Source of the DNA: Batkoa obscura | Lineage: Eukaryota > Entomophthoromycota > Entomophthoromycetes > Entomophthorales > Batkoaceae | Direction: 5' to 3' | Length of the DNA stretch: 64,000 nt | NCBI GenBank assembly: GCA_030770535.1 | Contig: JASVEC010000011.1 | Span: 558,001 to 622,000, forward strand | Shown: positions 35,200-45,656 of the stretch, piece after piece | How the letters are laid out: every line of letters starts with the position of its first letter | How positions within the stretch are numbered: the first letter of the stretch is position 1 | Notes under the pieces: generated by a model | Database searches by the model: none | Seen by the model: the letters and a program-made list of their open reading frames with translations, nothing else | What the model was told of the DNA's origin: nothing | Made by a program: the position numbers and the translations under genes

Positions 35200-35957
35200 A
35201 ATGCTAAAAAATCCACTAAGATGATTTGTGTAACAATACTTTATAGATGATATCAACTACTAGAAAATGATTACGTATCCGTTTTTCTTTATTATCACCC
35301 ACTCTTACTGTTAAAAACATCATTTTATCAGATATTTTAAACTCCCCAGTATAGATAATAAGTCTCTAATCAATAGCAGTAGTCAAAAATCCATAAACAG
35401 GTCGATTATTACCATTCAAAATGTATAATTTCCTCACAGAAAGTAAATATCATATAAGAGCTTTACAGAATCAGGCTTTTTTTATTTCTACTATTATTAT
35501 ACATCTATCTTTTGAGACATGAATAGTATCTATCATAAAATATTCTATATTGGCTCCAATTTTTTCCATTTCTTCATCAACAAACAATCTTTCTTTTATT
35601 TCTCTGGCCATTTTAATATCATTGTTATTAGTTTGGTATTTAAAATATACAATTATTGCACTTTAGACGTTTCCAACAAAGCCATGGACTATCACTTGAG
35701 TGATTGATTTGAAAGTGGGGTCAGGAAATTTTTCCGATTTTAAGCATTCTAATAAACGAGGATAAACCCAATCTTTTAGGTCATTAGGAGCTATTTCTTC
35801 CGCGTAAAGCAAATATCAAAGGCATATTAGGCATTCTCTATTAAATCTATAAACCTAAAATTAAGCATTAATTCAGCTTCTCTTTGGGTTAAGTTGGTAT
35901 AATTCTCTAAGTTTATTCTACTTCTATTCATTTTTTTATTTTGATAATAAAAAGTGA
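35200..35957 (-). pseudogene. Decayed gene of an unknown repeated family (copy 1)
   Basis: Read on the minus strand, this region matches the product of 49177-49814 along its length. 'NLTQREAELMLNFRFIDLIE' here corresponds to 'NTTQEEAELSLSLRFKDLLE' there. 'NGNNRPVYGFLTTAID' corresponds to 'NGDTRSVYGLLTTIIN', and 'YTGEFKISDKM' to 'YTKEFKISNKL'. The original gene was about 230 codons or more. The reading frame is interrupted in several places. I do not recognise the family. A MITE copy lies 36 bp upstream of its start. Confidence 0.6.
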
Positions 35958-35992
35958 AAAAATATATATTATTTTAGCTTATAAACTAGATA

Positions 35993-36090
35993 TGGGGATG
36001 TATTTTTTTGTTTAGGAATTCTACTAAAAATCTTTCCGCTCAAATAGCGCTTAAGAAATGGAAAAAGTGAAGTCAAAAAAAACATCCTTA
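35993..36090 (+). mobile_element. MITE copy 2, about 100 bp
   Basis: Left end TGGGGATGTATTTTTTTG is identical to copy 3 and is preceded by TA. The right end has drifted to ACATCCTTA and is followed by TA. The interior matches copies 1 and 3. TA flanks are what Tc1/mariner-type elements leave. Confidence 0.75.
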
Positions 36091-36092
36091 TA

Positions 36093-36686
36093 TTTTAATT
36101 ATTTGGTTACTTATTTGCCTTATTTAGAAAGCTTAAACTTTAAAGGGGAAGTGAAGATAAATTATGTTTATTACAATAAATCATATATTTAATGTATGGT
36201 ATTTATGACAATGCAAAATCGTTATGAACGATGAAGAGAGAGGCAAATAAATATACTTTAAATTATTGTAATGCTAGAAGCGAAGGGATCAAATAAGATA
36301 GAAATAAAATAGCTTCATTTATCTTTTTTTATTTCAATACTACATAAATAATTGACTTGGTTAATAAAAACTATAAAAAAAGTTCAATTGAGTGTTTGAA
36401 ACCTTATATTTATTTAATTTATTATTATTATAAAATTTCATGACTTAATTCTATGATTTATTTGAAACACTATAACATTTTAAACTCAATAAATTTTTAG
36501 AAAACGGTAGTTTAGCAAAAATAACTCGATATTTTAATTGATTAAATCATTTTTAAGAAAATCATTAAAACATAAAATCAAGGATGATCCATTGATAGCT
36601 TTTTTTTAAAAAGACACAATAAAATAAAAAGTATTTAAACTAGTATTATTATTGTTATTATTTATAAAGAGATAAAAACATAAAAA
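36093..36686. other. upstream region of DOMON gene 1
   Basis: AT-rich non-coding region. TTTATAAAG about 27 bp before the ATG and TATTTAAA about 55 bp before it are TATA candidates. Confidence 0.4.
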
Positions 36687-37363
36687 ATGAAATTAACTAA
36701 CATTTTAACACTAATGACTAGTTTGAATCTAGTCTACTGCTCAGGTAATTAATAAACAAAGATAATAATCAATTTATTAAATGTTGAATAGCCCCAATAG
36801 AGTTTTGTAGTAAAGATAATGTGGTATGTTATAATGTAGAAAACCAAGGCGAAAATCAATTAGTAACAATGAAGAGTAAAGGAAAGATAGGGTAAATATA
36901 ATAATATCAATAAATATTAAAATTGAATTCAATTAATAATTAATTAATTAGTTATATGGCCTTTGGTGTAGGTACTGGTATGTTTAATGCGGATATTTAT
37001 GTAAGTATAAAAAAACAATTTGAAATACAATATTTATACTTATAATTCAATCTATAGATTGGTTTTTTTAATTCGAAAGGGGAACCTGTTATTTCCGTAC
37101 GTAAATCGGAAGATTATGCCCATCCAGAAGCATTAGAAGATCAATCTTCAATCTCTATAAATAAATCATTAACTAAAATGGATAGTGGACAAACAATTTC
37201 ATTTACAATTAATACAGAGGGTAAGACATTAAAGAATGTTGCTATTGAAGGAGAAAATAAATTTTTATGGGCTTATTCAGTCAAAACACCTAAAGGTGAA
37301 GATTTTAATGCTAGAATAGCTAAACATGATAATAGAGGCGTGTTTTCTGGGGGAAGTTATTAG
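36687..37363 (+). CDS. Secreted DOMON-domain protein 1
   Basis: Four exons (36687-36744, 36792-36891, 36952-37000, 37058-37363) give 170 residues. Residues 1-19 form a signal peptide ('MKLTNILTLMTSLNLVYCSA'). The rest is a small DOMON-like beta-sandwich: 'IEFCSKDNVVCYNVENQG' with a Cys pair, 'YMAFGVGTGMFNADIYIGFF' (the core motif with a Met that can be a haem ligand), and 'FLWAYSVKTPKGEDFNARIA' followed by 'KHDNRG' (a His that may be the second ligand, as in cellobiose-dehydrogenase cytochromes). It is likely an extracellular haem- or sugar-binding protein. The next gene is a tandem paralogue with the same intron phases. Confidence 0.8.
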
Positions 37364-37847
37364 AACAACAGATAGTTTATTATTATTATTAAGAATAAAA
37401 GATTTTAATTTATTGAATTTATTATATAGTAGAAGTACTATTGGTGTCTTAGTATTTATATTAAGAAGCATACTTTAAAGCCCCTAATTTTATTAATAAT
37501 TATTTTCACTCTCGTTTTTATATTATTAAATTAATAAACATTGATTTATATATCTTTTAAAAGAGAGATATTGTAAAAGAAATAGTATGGTATTAAACTA
37601 TAGCCATTAATAAAAACTTTATTACATAAACAGTTTCATTTTAATAAAACTTTAGTAAATTATTAGTTCCATTAAAATATGAATTCTTTTGTCATAAAAT
37701 TTCATAACATTAACTTATTGATAATCAATATTTTAAAAATTAATTGATTATCTTAAAATTATCGGATGATCAAAAAAAGAAGAATTATAAATACCAATAA
37801 ATAAACAAAAATAACTCACGTTTTACTAAAATTATATACAATTCAAT
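37364..37847. other. spacer between the tandem DOMON genes
   Basis: Non-coding AT-rich DNA. TATAAATA at 37786-37793 lies 55 bp before the second DOMON start and is a good TATA candidate. Confidence 0.5.
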
Positions 37848-38530
37848 ATGCAATTTACGTCCATATTAAATTTAATTTATTTAATAAATTTATCTTATGC
37901 TTTAAGTAAATATAATTAATCTTTAAATTAAATAATATATTAATTATTAATAGAAACAATTCGATTTTGTGGAGATAATAAAGAAGAAATTTGTTTTGAA
38001 GTTAAACCTGATGGTAAAGATACATTAGTAACAATGAGAGGACCAGCTGATCCAGGGTAATTAATAATTCATATTATAATAAAAAAGTAAATATATATTT
38101 AATATTTAATAAAATTTAGTTATTTAGCTTTTGGTATTGGTAGTAGTATGAAAGATTCAGATATTTATGTAAATTTCAATTAATGGAATATAATGTATTA
38201 TTGAATTAACTTATTAATTAGGTTGGTTTCTTTAACAGTACTGATTCCCCAGTCGTATCTTATCGTGGTGGAGCTTTTTATCGAGAACCTAAGGCACTTG
38301 AAGATCAATCAAATATTAAAGTTATGAATTTAGAAAGTAATATTGCGGATGATAAATCATTTAAATTAATATCATTTAAAATATTAAATACTGCCAATGA
38401 AAGTGTAAGGAAAGTGGATTTTGATATTAAAAATAAATTTATTTGGGCTCATAGCAATATCCCTCCAAAAGGAAATGATGTTAATGCTAAAATTCATAAA
38501 CATAAAAAACATGGTAAATATCAAGGTTAG
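37848..38530 (+). CDS. Secreted DOMON-domain protein 2
   Basis: Four exons (37848-37905, 37954-38056, 38120-38168, 38222-38530) give 172 residues. Exon lengths are almost the same as in the upstream paralogue (58, 103, 49 and 309 nt against 58, 100, 49 and 306), with the same phases, which shows tandem duplication. The signal peptide is 'MQFTSILNLIYLINLSYA'. The domain begins 'IRFCGDNKEEICFEVKPDGK' (Cys pair kept). It has 'YLAFGIGSSMKDSDIYVGFF' with the conserved Met, and ends 'FIWAHSNIPPKGNDVNAKIH' followed by 'KHKKHGKYQG', where the terminal His cluster keeps the possible second ligand. The role is as for the neighbour: probably an extracellular haem-binding or carbohydrate-binding DOMON protein. 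Confidence 0.8.
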
Positions 38531-38729
38531 AAATAGATGTGTTATGAGGAGAGATATATTAAGAATTTATTTATTATTATTATTATTATTTCAAAGAATA
38601 AAATAAAAAAATAAAAAAGATTTAAAAAAAGAGTTATTATTTATTAAAATTTATATTAAATAAAAAAGAAATTCTATAATTAATTACATTACAAGAGAAA
38701 AAAGAGAATCTATATTAAATAAAAATTAG

Positions 38730-39326
38730 TTAATTGATGATAAGTTTAGCACCGTTATTAGAATTTTTAGATTCTAAATATAATTGAGTTGGACCTAATT
38801 CACTTGGTGATAATATTAAAATTAAAGTTTTATTTAATTTAATATATTCGATACAAGTAGTAGTAATATCTATTAAATTTCCTAATGTAACATCTAATCG
38901 ACCAATTTCTTTAATTATATTAGGCATATTATTCCAATTAACATTTGTTATAACATTATTATTACCCTCATTAATAATAATTTCCGAATTAGAAGGAGAT
39001 AAATTTAATGAATTATTTAATAAATTACCAATTTGTAATTTACAATTAGTTATATTAGATTTAACTGGAAGTTGAAATTGTAATATTTGTCTAGATTCAA
39101 TCATCGTATTTCGAATTTGTATTGAATTACTTATTGGTATTTCACATGTATCACATATTACATTATTAGGACATATTGGACAAAAATCTAAGGGTACTAA
39201 AGATCTCGTTGGATTGGCTTCTAATATGGGTAATATTATAGTATCATTTAATACTTGAACACTAGTTGTAGATTGAGTATATATTGATAGGAATAGATAA
39301 AATAAAACGAATAGCCTTAATAGCAT
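38730..39326 (-). CDS. Secreted DNRLRE/CBM96-like protein 1
   Basis: Single-exon gene for 198 residues with a signal peptide (residues 1-17, 'MLLRLFVLFYLFLSIYTQ'). The mature part is a beta-sandwich of the DNRLRE type: 'PLDFCPICPNNVICDTCEIP', 'IRNTMIESRQILQFQLP', 'CKLQIGNLLNNS', 'NVNWNNMPNI', and a C-terminal 'GPTQLYLESKNSNNGAKLII'. It shares the P-L-D-x-C-P-x-C-P...C-x-x-C and RNT motifs with the protein at 60486-61085. Such domains occur in extracellular carbohydrate- or surface-binding proteins. The substrate is unknown. It is convergent with the DOMON pair, and together they make a small cluster of secreted proteins. Confidence 0.72.
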   Translation of the reverse strand: MLLRLFVLFYLFLSIYTQSTTSVQVLNDTIILPILEANPTRSLVPLDFCPICPNNVICDTCEIPISNSIQIRNTMIESRQILQFQLPVKSNITNCKLQIGNLLNNSLNLSPSNSEIIINEGNNNVITNVNWNNMPNIIKEIGRLDVTLGNLIDITTTCIEYIKLNKTLILILSPSELGPTQLYLESKNSNNGAKLIIN

Positions 39327-40496
39327 TTATAATAATATTAATTTTATTATAATTTTATTTTAAAAACTATTTAAAATCTTAAGATTATATTTAAAATAAT
39401 AAATGAATAAAATGGGTTTATAAAATTGAATTATTATTGTAAATTAAGATTATTATATATACTCTTTCTAATTTTATATATTAATCAAAACTTACCTTTT
39501 TATTTCCTCAAAACTAAAATTTTAGTTTGATCTCTATATTTTTACAGTTACTACGGAAGTTAATTTTATAAAGTAAATCAATTGAGATTGTCTATTTTTT
39601 TACAACTGTCCTTTTAAATATCTTAATGATTTAATGAATGAAAGTTAAACATTTTTCGGAATTTTTTATTTTTTATAACAATATTGATTAGTTTACTATC
39701 ACTGTTTCTATATTTGTATTCTATTAAATTTATTAATTTAAAATTCGCTCAATTTTTAATTTCTACTTTTTATTATACCTATTTAAAATATTACTTTTTT
39801 ATTTACTATATTAGTTTTTTTTTAAACGGAGGTATTATTAATTATACAAGTATTAAATTAATTAATTAAACATTAATTTTAGTAGAATTTAATTTTAGTA
39901 AATAAATTTAATATGGGTAGAAGGACTAAATCCATAAAATAATATCTCAAAAAAAAGCACTACATCTAACATCACTTCAATAAAATAATACGAGTGTTGT
40001 TCTCACACCCATACTCTATGAAAAAGGTAGTGTTTTGTTTCATATAAAAAATAACTCATCTCACTTATTATATAACTATAACAAAATAAAAAACTATTAA
40101 CTAAAACAACTCACCTTTACAATTACTTTTTTTTATAAAATAAGATATAACAAACATTAAAAATAAAATAAAATAAAATTAAAATAAAATATATAAAATT
40201 AAAAATTTGTTTAAATAAGTAATTTAAAAAAGAATAAAAGTAGAATTCGGATTAAAGAGTACCTGGGATCCGACATGGTAAGCATCCACTTTAAAATGGT
40301 TCGTAAGAAAAAGAAGTCCAATTATTAAGGTTAGATAAAAGAAAGAAAGTATTAATGTAGAGTGTGAAAAATAGAAGACGGAAGTTTGGGTTATAAAAAA
40401 AGTGATTATAAAAAAAGTGATTATATGCGTATCGATTTAGATGATATGTTTAAACGTCGATCCAAAACCAATTTTTAAAAACTCTTCATCTCATCT
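39327..40496. other. intergenic, no gene seen
   Basis: Spans 1.2 kb of AT-rich DNA. A 61-codon Phe/Tyr/Ile-rich frame at 39684-39869 is not supported. A repeated 'AAAAAAGTGATTATA' lies near 40396-40425. Confidence 0.45.
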
Positions 40497-41379
40497 TTAA
40501 AGAATGACACAACAACTATCACTTTCTTGAGTTGCTCCACCTCGTACAAACATAGCGGATCTAGTAGCATTATCAAAAACTTCATTAACATTTTCACCTG
40601 TTAAAGCACTACATTCAATAAATTTTCTAGCACCAATTTGATTGGCTACTTCAGCCCCTTTTGAAGTTGGTACCATTTCTTCTGGTTTAACTGTAGTTAA
40701 TTTACTTCCTTCTCCATCTCTCAAATCTTTTTTTAATCCAACTAATATCACTGGTACTCCTTGACATAAACTATTTACTTCATCTATCCACTATAACCAC
40801 ATAGTTTAATAAGTCTTTAATTATTAGTTACAAAGTGATTACCTTTTCAAGTACATTTTCTAATGAATCGGGAGAATCAACGGAATAACAAATTAATGTT
40901 ACATTCGCTTTAGAATACGATAGCGGCCTCAATCTCTATTAATTTTAGTTCAATTACCAATTTTTAAATTTAAATTTTAGTCCTACTTCATATTCTTCTT
41001 GACCACTAAAATAAACTAAGGTTAACATATAGCTTTAAATAATAGAATATATAAATTTTTAACTTACGCTGTATCCCATAAAGCTAAATTCACTATTTTT
41101 CCATCAATTGTTACTTCTTTGACATAATTTTCAAATACTGTAGGTGTCTTTTTAATATAGGTTAATTAATTAATTTATATCTCAATTTCTTTTTCAATAT
41201 GCTTACATGTTCCTAATACAAAAAAAAAATTAGTTGAATACTTCTTGCAATCAATTATTTCAAGTTTATTAGTTTACCTTTGGAAAAGTACCCGATACAT
41301 AAACGGATAATAAACTTGTTTTACCACATGCACCATCACCAACAATTACTAATTTACGACTGATCACTGGTTTGGCCAT
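40497..41379 (-). CDS. Rho-family small GTPase
   Basis: Six exons on the minus strand (41278-41379, 41207-41212, 41068-41147, 40987-41005, 40843-40935, 40497-40790) give 197 residues, the normal Rho length. G1 is '[11 protein letters not shown]', switch I ends 'TPTVFENY', G3 is 'WDTAGQEEYE', the next stretch is '[20 protein letters not shown]', G4 is '[10 protein letters not shown]', the Rho insert follows, G5 is 'ECSALTGE', and the C-terminal CAAX box is CVIL (Leu at the end predicts geranylgeranylation). It is nearest by eye to fungal Rho2/Rho1, plasma-membrane switches for cell-wall synthesis and polarity. Exon 2 is only 6 nt (GAACAT, Glu-His) and exon 4 only 19 nt; both are needed for the exact family spacing. 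The His lies where most Rho proteins have a switch I Tyr. Confidence 0.9.
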
Positions 41380-43229
41380 GATTCTTTGAACTGATATTAC
41401 TTTAAATTTGAAAAAAAAACTTTGTGTTAAAAATTGGAATCTAAAAACAATATATTTCTAGTTTGTAACTTCGCTAGTGGTGATAACGAAGTTTCAATTT
41501 ATAGAGATGAATTATAAAAGATAAAAAAGATAAAAAAATGAAAGATGAATAATTGAATTTTTCTCAATCTTTCAGTTAACTTAAAACTCCATTTCTGTTA
41601 CTAAAAATAGCGATTACCACCCCATTTTAAAAGCTTCCAATTAGAAGCCAAAATATTATCTAGTTTAGCCTATCATTAGTTATTCAAATCATTAAAGAAT
41701 TCATTTGTATTATTTAGTGTGATCTCATAAGCCAAGTATAGAAATTTGATCATTTTTTTTTAATAGAAATTTCTTGAATTCTGTTTTTATTTAATATTTT
41801 AATATTGTAATTTTAAATGATTATTTATATAATATTTGTATTATTATATATTTATTAGAACAATAAAAATAACTATAATAACAACATTTAATAATAATTT
41901 AAAATGTTAATATCTTCATTAAAACTGTACCATTAAATCACCCACTTAGAACCAAAACATGGTAATTTTTGATTTGAATTTGAGTATACAAAAGTTGACC
42001 CATTTTTTATATTAGCTTATTTATTTTGTATATTTAATAAGATAAATAAAAAATGTTATATTAAACAAAAAGCACCTTATTATTTTATTATATTATGATT
42101 AAAATGGATTAAAGAATTTAAAGATAAAATAAAAAAGAATTGAAGTTATAAAATATTTAATAGAGAAAGCCTTAAAACTGATTATTATGCATTAAAGAGA
42201 AATCATTTTATAACATTTTATTTGAGTGTTTTGGTTCAATTTACTTGTATGTTCTTATAAACTTTTGATTTATTCTTATCAATTACAATTTCAGCTAATA
42301 AATTAACTTCATAAAACATTGACATTGGTAATGAAATAACACAACAGCCAAACATTAAAAGTTTGAATAAAACTAATAAAACTAATAAAATATCTTAATT
42401 GGAGTTTTAAACCACATATAAATTCGCCTTCTCTCTTCTTTAGAACATTAGAAATTCAACCCTTAATATTGAAATTGATAAAAATGGCCATATTTTTGAC
42501 ATTAATTTTTAATAAAATAGCATTCAGGTTGGAAGAAGCGGAGTAATACAATAAAAGGAAATGTAAGAATTTTTAATCTAATAAATAAGGTTATCTACAA
42601 AAGAATTTTAAAAAAAGAACCAATTTTTATAATTGTATCAGGGTATTTGTAAAATGTTCGATTAATTGAGGGTATATTCGTTACTGTTTATTACTGTCAA
42701 TGGAGTGACTATCGTTATTATTAAAACTATACTTTAGTATATAAATTTCATTGTTATCTTGCTTCGACTTTTATAGTAAACCCCCTTGATTTTAATCTAT
42801 ATATTATATATTTGTAAATAAAAATAAAAAGTATAATTTAACAAATTGTTATTAAAAAATATAAAAAAGTGTAGTTATGATTCTCAATATTTATAGTAAG
42901 TCTAATCTTTTAACTGTTAATTATAACTTTTTATAAAAACAACTAATGAATTTAAAATGCTATCAATTCCTCTCAAAATAAATGTTATACAAAAGTTTCT
43001 TCTAATATAATGTTAAAATAGAATTTCGCTCATCTAGTCTAAAGAATATAACCTCTCTTTGCATCTAACTTATCACTATCTTCTTATAATAGTCCGTTAC
43101 TCCATTTCATTTATGAAGTATTGACATTAAATTGATTGCTTTACCTTTACATTCACTGAATTATTGCTTTATATGGCATTCAGCTTATCTTTATTTTACA
43201 CAAAGTTGAACTTTTGTATCTAAAAGGCA
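41380..43229. other. intergenic, no gene seen
   Basis: Spans 1.85 kb of very AT-rich DNA upstream of the Rho gene. A 39-codon frame near 42240-42356 (minus) begins with a hydrophobic stretch but has no other support. Confidence 0.4.
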
Positions 43230-43560
43230 TTGTAAAATCTTTCTATTTAAATTACTACCACTACCAAATGCTCCAACTGTGCAATCTGCAAATACTCATT
43301 AATTCACAAAATATAAAATATAAAATATTAAATATTAAATATTAAATATTAATATAGTTTACCTTTTTCATATAAATCTATTTCTTCTCTATCTAATTAC
43401 AAATAATAAAATTATCAATAGCTTTGTATAATTATGTTTCAATATCTTTTTATCATTACATTGTTGTACAAGCTTTTAAACCCATCTATGTTGATATACA
43501 TCAAAGTGTTAACACCATTAAGCTTTCATATTTTCAAGAATCTCAGATGAAAATTCACAC
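43230..43560 (-). pseudogene. Small cysteine-containing gene remnant, unknown
   Basis: On the minus strand three exon-like pieces are visible. One, about 43450-43560, reads '...HFDVYQHRWV...KLVQQCNDKK'. A short one near 43364-43395 reads 'REEIDLYEK', and the last reads 'DCTVGAFGSGSNLNRKILQC' then 'LLDTKVQLCVK' before a TAA. Splice signals (TTTGTAATTAG, GTAAAC, ATTTGCAG) fit. The first piece holds three in-frame TAA codons, so the gene looks inactive, or its first exon is different from my reading. The Cys spacing recalls small intermembrane-space proteins, but I cannot name the family. It lies just downstream of the next gene on the same strand. Confidence 0.35.
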
Positions 43561-43654
43561 TAAATATTAAATACATTAAAAAACAACATCATATTAGTAT
43601 AGAAGTTAAATAACTCATTTATTTTGTTTAAATAAAAACCCACTATAATTTATC

Positions 43655-44668
43655 TCAACGTTCGGAAGGGATATCTCTATATTCTCCAATTTTTACATTT
43701 GGTCCAATACTGTCTTTTGTTTGAACTACAATGGGATCAAAATAAATTTCTTTAAATGTTTCCATCCAAGTTATTTTTAATCTTGTTAACTCAATTTCAA
43801 TATCATCACTACCCTTATTTGTAATAATTTTACCTTCACCGTTAACAAGCATATTATCATTCCCACATCTAGCTATAAACTCAATAGTAACATGAGGTGA
43901 GCCTCCACTGGAGGAAGCATATCCAGTAGAAGTAGGAGGATTAAAAACCAATTCATTCTTTACATCATAATTAAATAATTCAGATTTCAATTGTTTACCT
44001 TGAGTAGTATTCTGGTCTAAATGGGCGTTTATAGTATCAATAGATAATGTATGCAACTTTTCAGTAGCCATTTTAGCTTGTTGAGCCTGTGCTCCAACAA
44101 TTGGAAAAAAATTTTGAAATAAACCCATAAGTGAAATAGGGAACCCTTGTAAAGCAGCAGCACGAAACTGATCTTTTTCTCTTTTTGAGCTCCTTCCATT
44201 CGAACGAGTAGTGTTGGAATCATTATCTGTAAACGCTTGCATCAATTGTTTACCTTGTTTAAAAAATCGATATGCTTTAAAACCAACGTAGCTTATACCA
44301 CCAATGAGTACTATACTCATTGGACCTGGAAAATAGAACGATGCTGTTAAAAATAAACCTAAAGAGGTTAACGATTTTAACTTGCCTCGCATTAAATAGT
44401 ATGGTGCAACCCTTTTAATAAGAAACCCAACAAAGCCTCGTTTTATAATAAGATTATGAGTTTTACATAGGTTACCATTTTTTACTGTAGAAGGTGAATT
44501 AAAGGAGGGATTCGTTTTATAGCTTAAACTTTTGAATAAAGAAGGGTTCGCTTTGATTCTTTTCAAGTTGAGTTTACAGAATAAGACTGGGTTTCCTTTT
44601 GTCAACGGTTTTACGTTACTTGTTAGTAGTCTTAATTGTAGGCTACTTTTAGACATTATCATATTCAT
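43655..44668 (-). CDS. Membrane protein with probable mitochondrial targeting, unknown
   Basis: Single-exon gene for 337 residues. The first about 80 residues are rich in Lys, Arg, Ser, Asn and Leu and nearly free of acidic residues ('MNMIMSKSSLQLRLLTSNVK', later 'IIKRGFVGFLIKRVAPYYLM'), which suits a mitochondrial presequence. One or two hydrophobic segments follow ('SLGLFLTASFYFPGPMSIVL' and 'IGGISYVGFKAYRFF'). The C-terminal 150 residues are soluble and beta-rich ('HVTIEFIARCGNDNMLVNGE', 'IEIELTRLKITWMETFKEIY'). I do not recognise the family. Likely an inner-membrane protein with a folded domain, by topology only. Confidence 0.65.
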   Translation of the reverse strand: MNMIMSKSSLQLRLLTSNVKPLTKGNPVLFCKLNLKRIKANPSLFKSLSYKTNPSFNSPSTVKNGNLCKTHNLIIKRGFVGFLIKRVAPYYLMRGKLKSLTSLGLFLTASFYFPGPMSIVLIGGISYVGFKAYRFFKQGKQLMQAFTDNDSNTTRSNGRSSKREKDQFRAAALQGFPISLMGLFQNFFPIVGAQAQQAKMATEKLHTLSIDTINAHLDQNTTQGKQLKSELFNYDVKNELVFNPPTSTGYASSSGGSPHVTIEFIARCGNDNMLVNGEGKIITNKGSDDIEIELTRLKITWMETFKEIYFDPIVVQTKDSIGPNVKIGEYRDIPSER

Positions 44669-45656
44669 TACTAAATTTCATAAACAAGTAAAAAATCAAA
44701 TTAAATTTCGATTTTATATGAATATCGACTTGAACAGATCATTATGATGAAACAATGGAAAAAGGATGACCTCATGTCCTTTTTGATTAAGAGCTGATTT
44801 TATAGCTATTGAGCTTAGGAGTGTTTTTTTTCTTTGTTTCAGTATTTTGTTCACTTTTTTAGTAGCTTAAGTTTAAAAAGAATTTAATTATTTCTTGAAA
44901 AATCATGCCTTAATAAAATTAGTTGGCTGTGGAGTAGATTTATTTTCCAAAAGCAACCTTTTTTAATAGAAAGTTTATTCTACCGAAGTATTTGAGTTTT
45001 TTATTTCTTATTAGTAAATGATAGTGTTAATAAGGTTAAATTTAAGGGTGAATTAAGAAAAATCCTTTGATGATTTTTCAAAATCATGTACTAATAAAAT
45101 TAATTGATTGAGGCATATACAGCTGTTAAATCTCAATTGTGCAGTGGCTAATCGTTCATTTTTAATTTAAAAAAATTATGAATTAACCTGTAAATCACCA
45201 TAACTATTCAATTGTTAATTATAAAAATTATGCTAGCTGTTCCACAATTAAACTTTAACATTTGTAATTTCAAAATTAGAACTACTTTTATTAATAAGTT
45301 CACCTCATTTAGATATTTGAGTCTACCTCTATGATGTCTTATTAGTAAGTGTTGTATTTTTCTCTACGCTATTAGAATTAAAGACTACTTTTTAAAAAGA
45401 TAATAGAGAACATTTATAAAGGTTAAAAAATCAAGTGTAACAGATAAGAGATAGCCTGGTAAGAATAAAAATTGCTTAAAAATCCATTTCTTAATTAAGG
45501 CCAATAAAATTCGATTTATTTACTCAAAACTCCAATTTTTTTCTTCCTTTTTAATAAATTATATTTTTACAACTCATCAAAATATACAAATTGTAAAATA
45601 TAAACATATTTATAAAAACAATTTGTATAGTTTAAAATTCACTTTTTATATTAAAA
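44669..45656. other. divergent intergenic region with degenerate repeats
   Basis: About 1 kb between a minus-strand gene and the CDP-DAG synthase gene. It holds two diverged copies of a block containing ATCATG..(C/A)TTAATAAAATTA (about 44900 and 45080), and two of TATTTGAG...TCTTATTAGTAA (about 44990 and 45310). No gene is seen. Confidence 0.4.

Noticed and set aside
39684-39869. 61-codon hydrophobic frame
   Set aside because: Hydrophobicity is explained by T-rich sequence. No signal-peptide layout or homology.
42240-42356. 39-codon minus-strand frame starting with a hydrophobic stretch
   Set aside because: Too short, with no partner exon that joins in frame.
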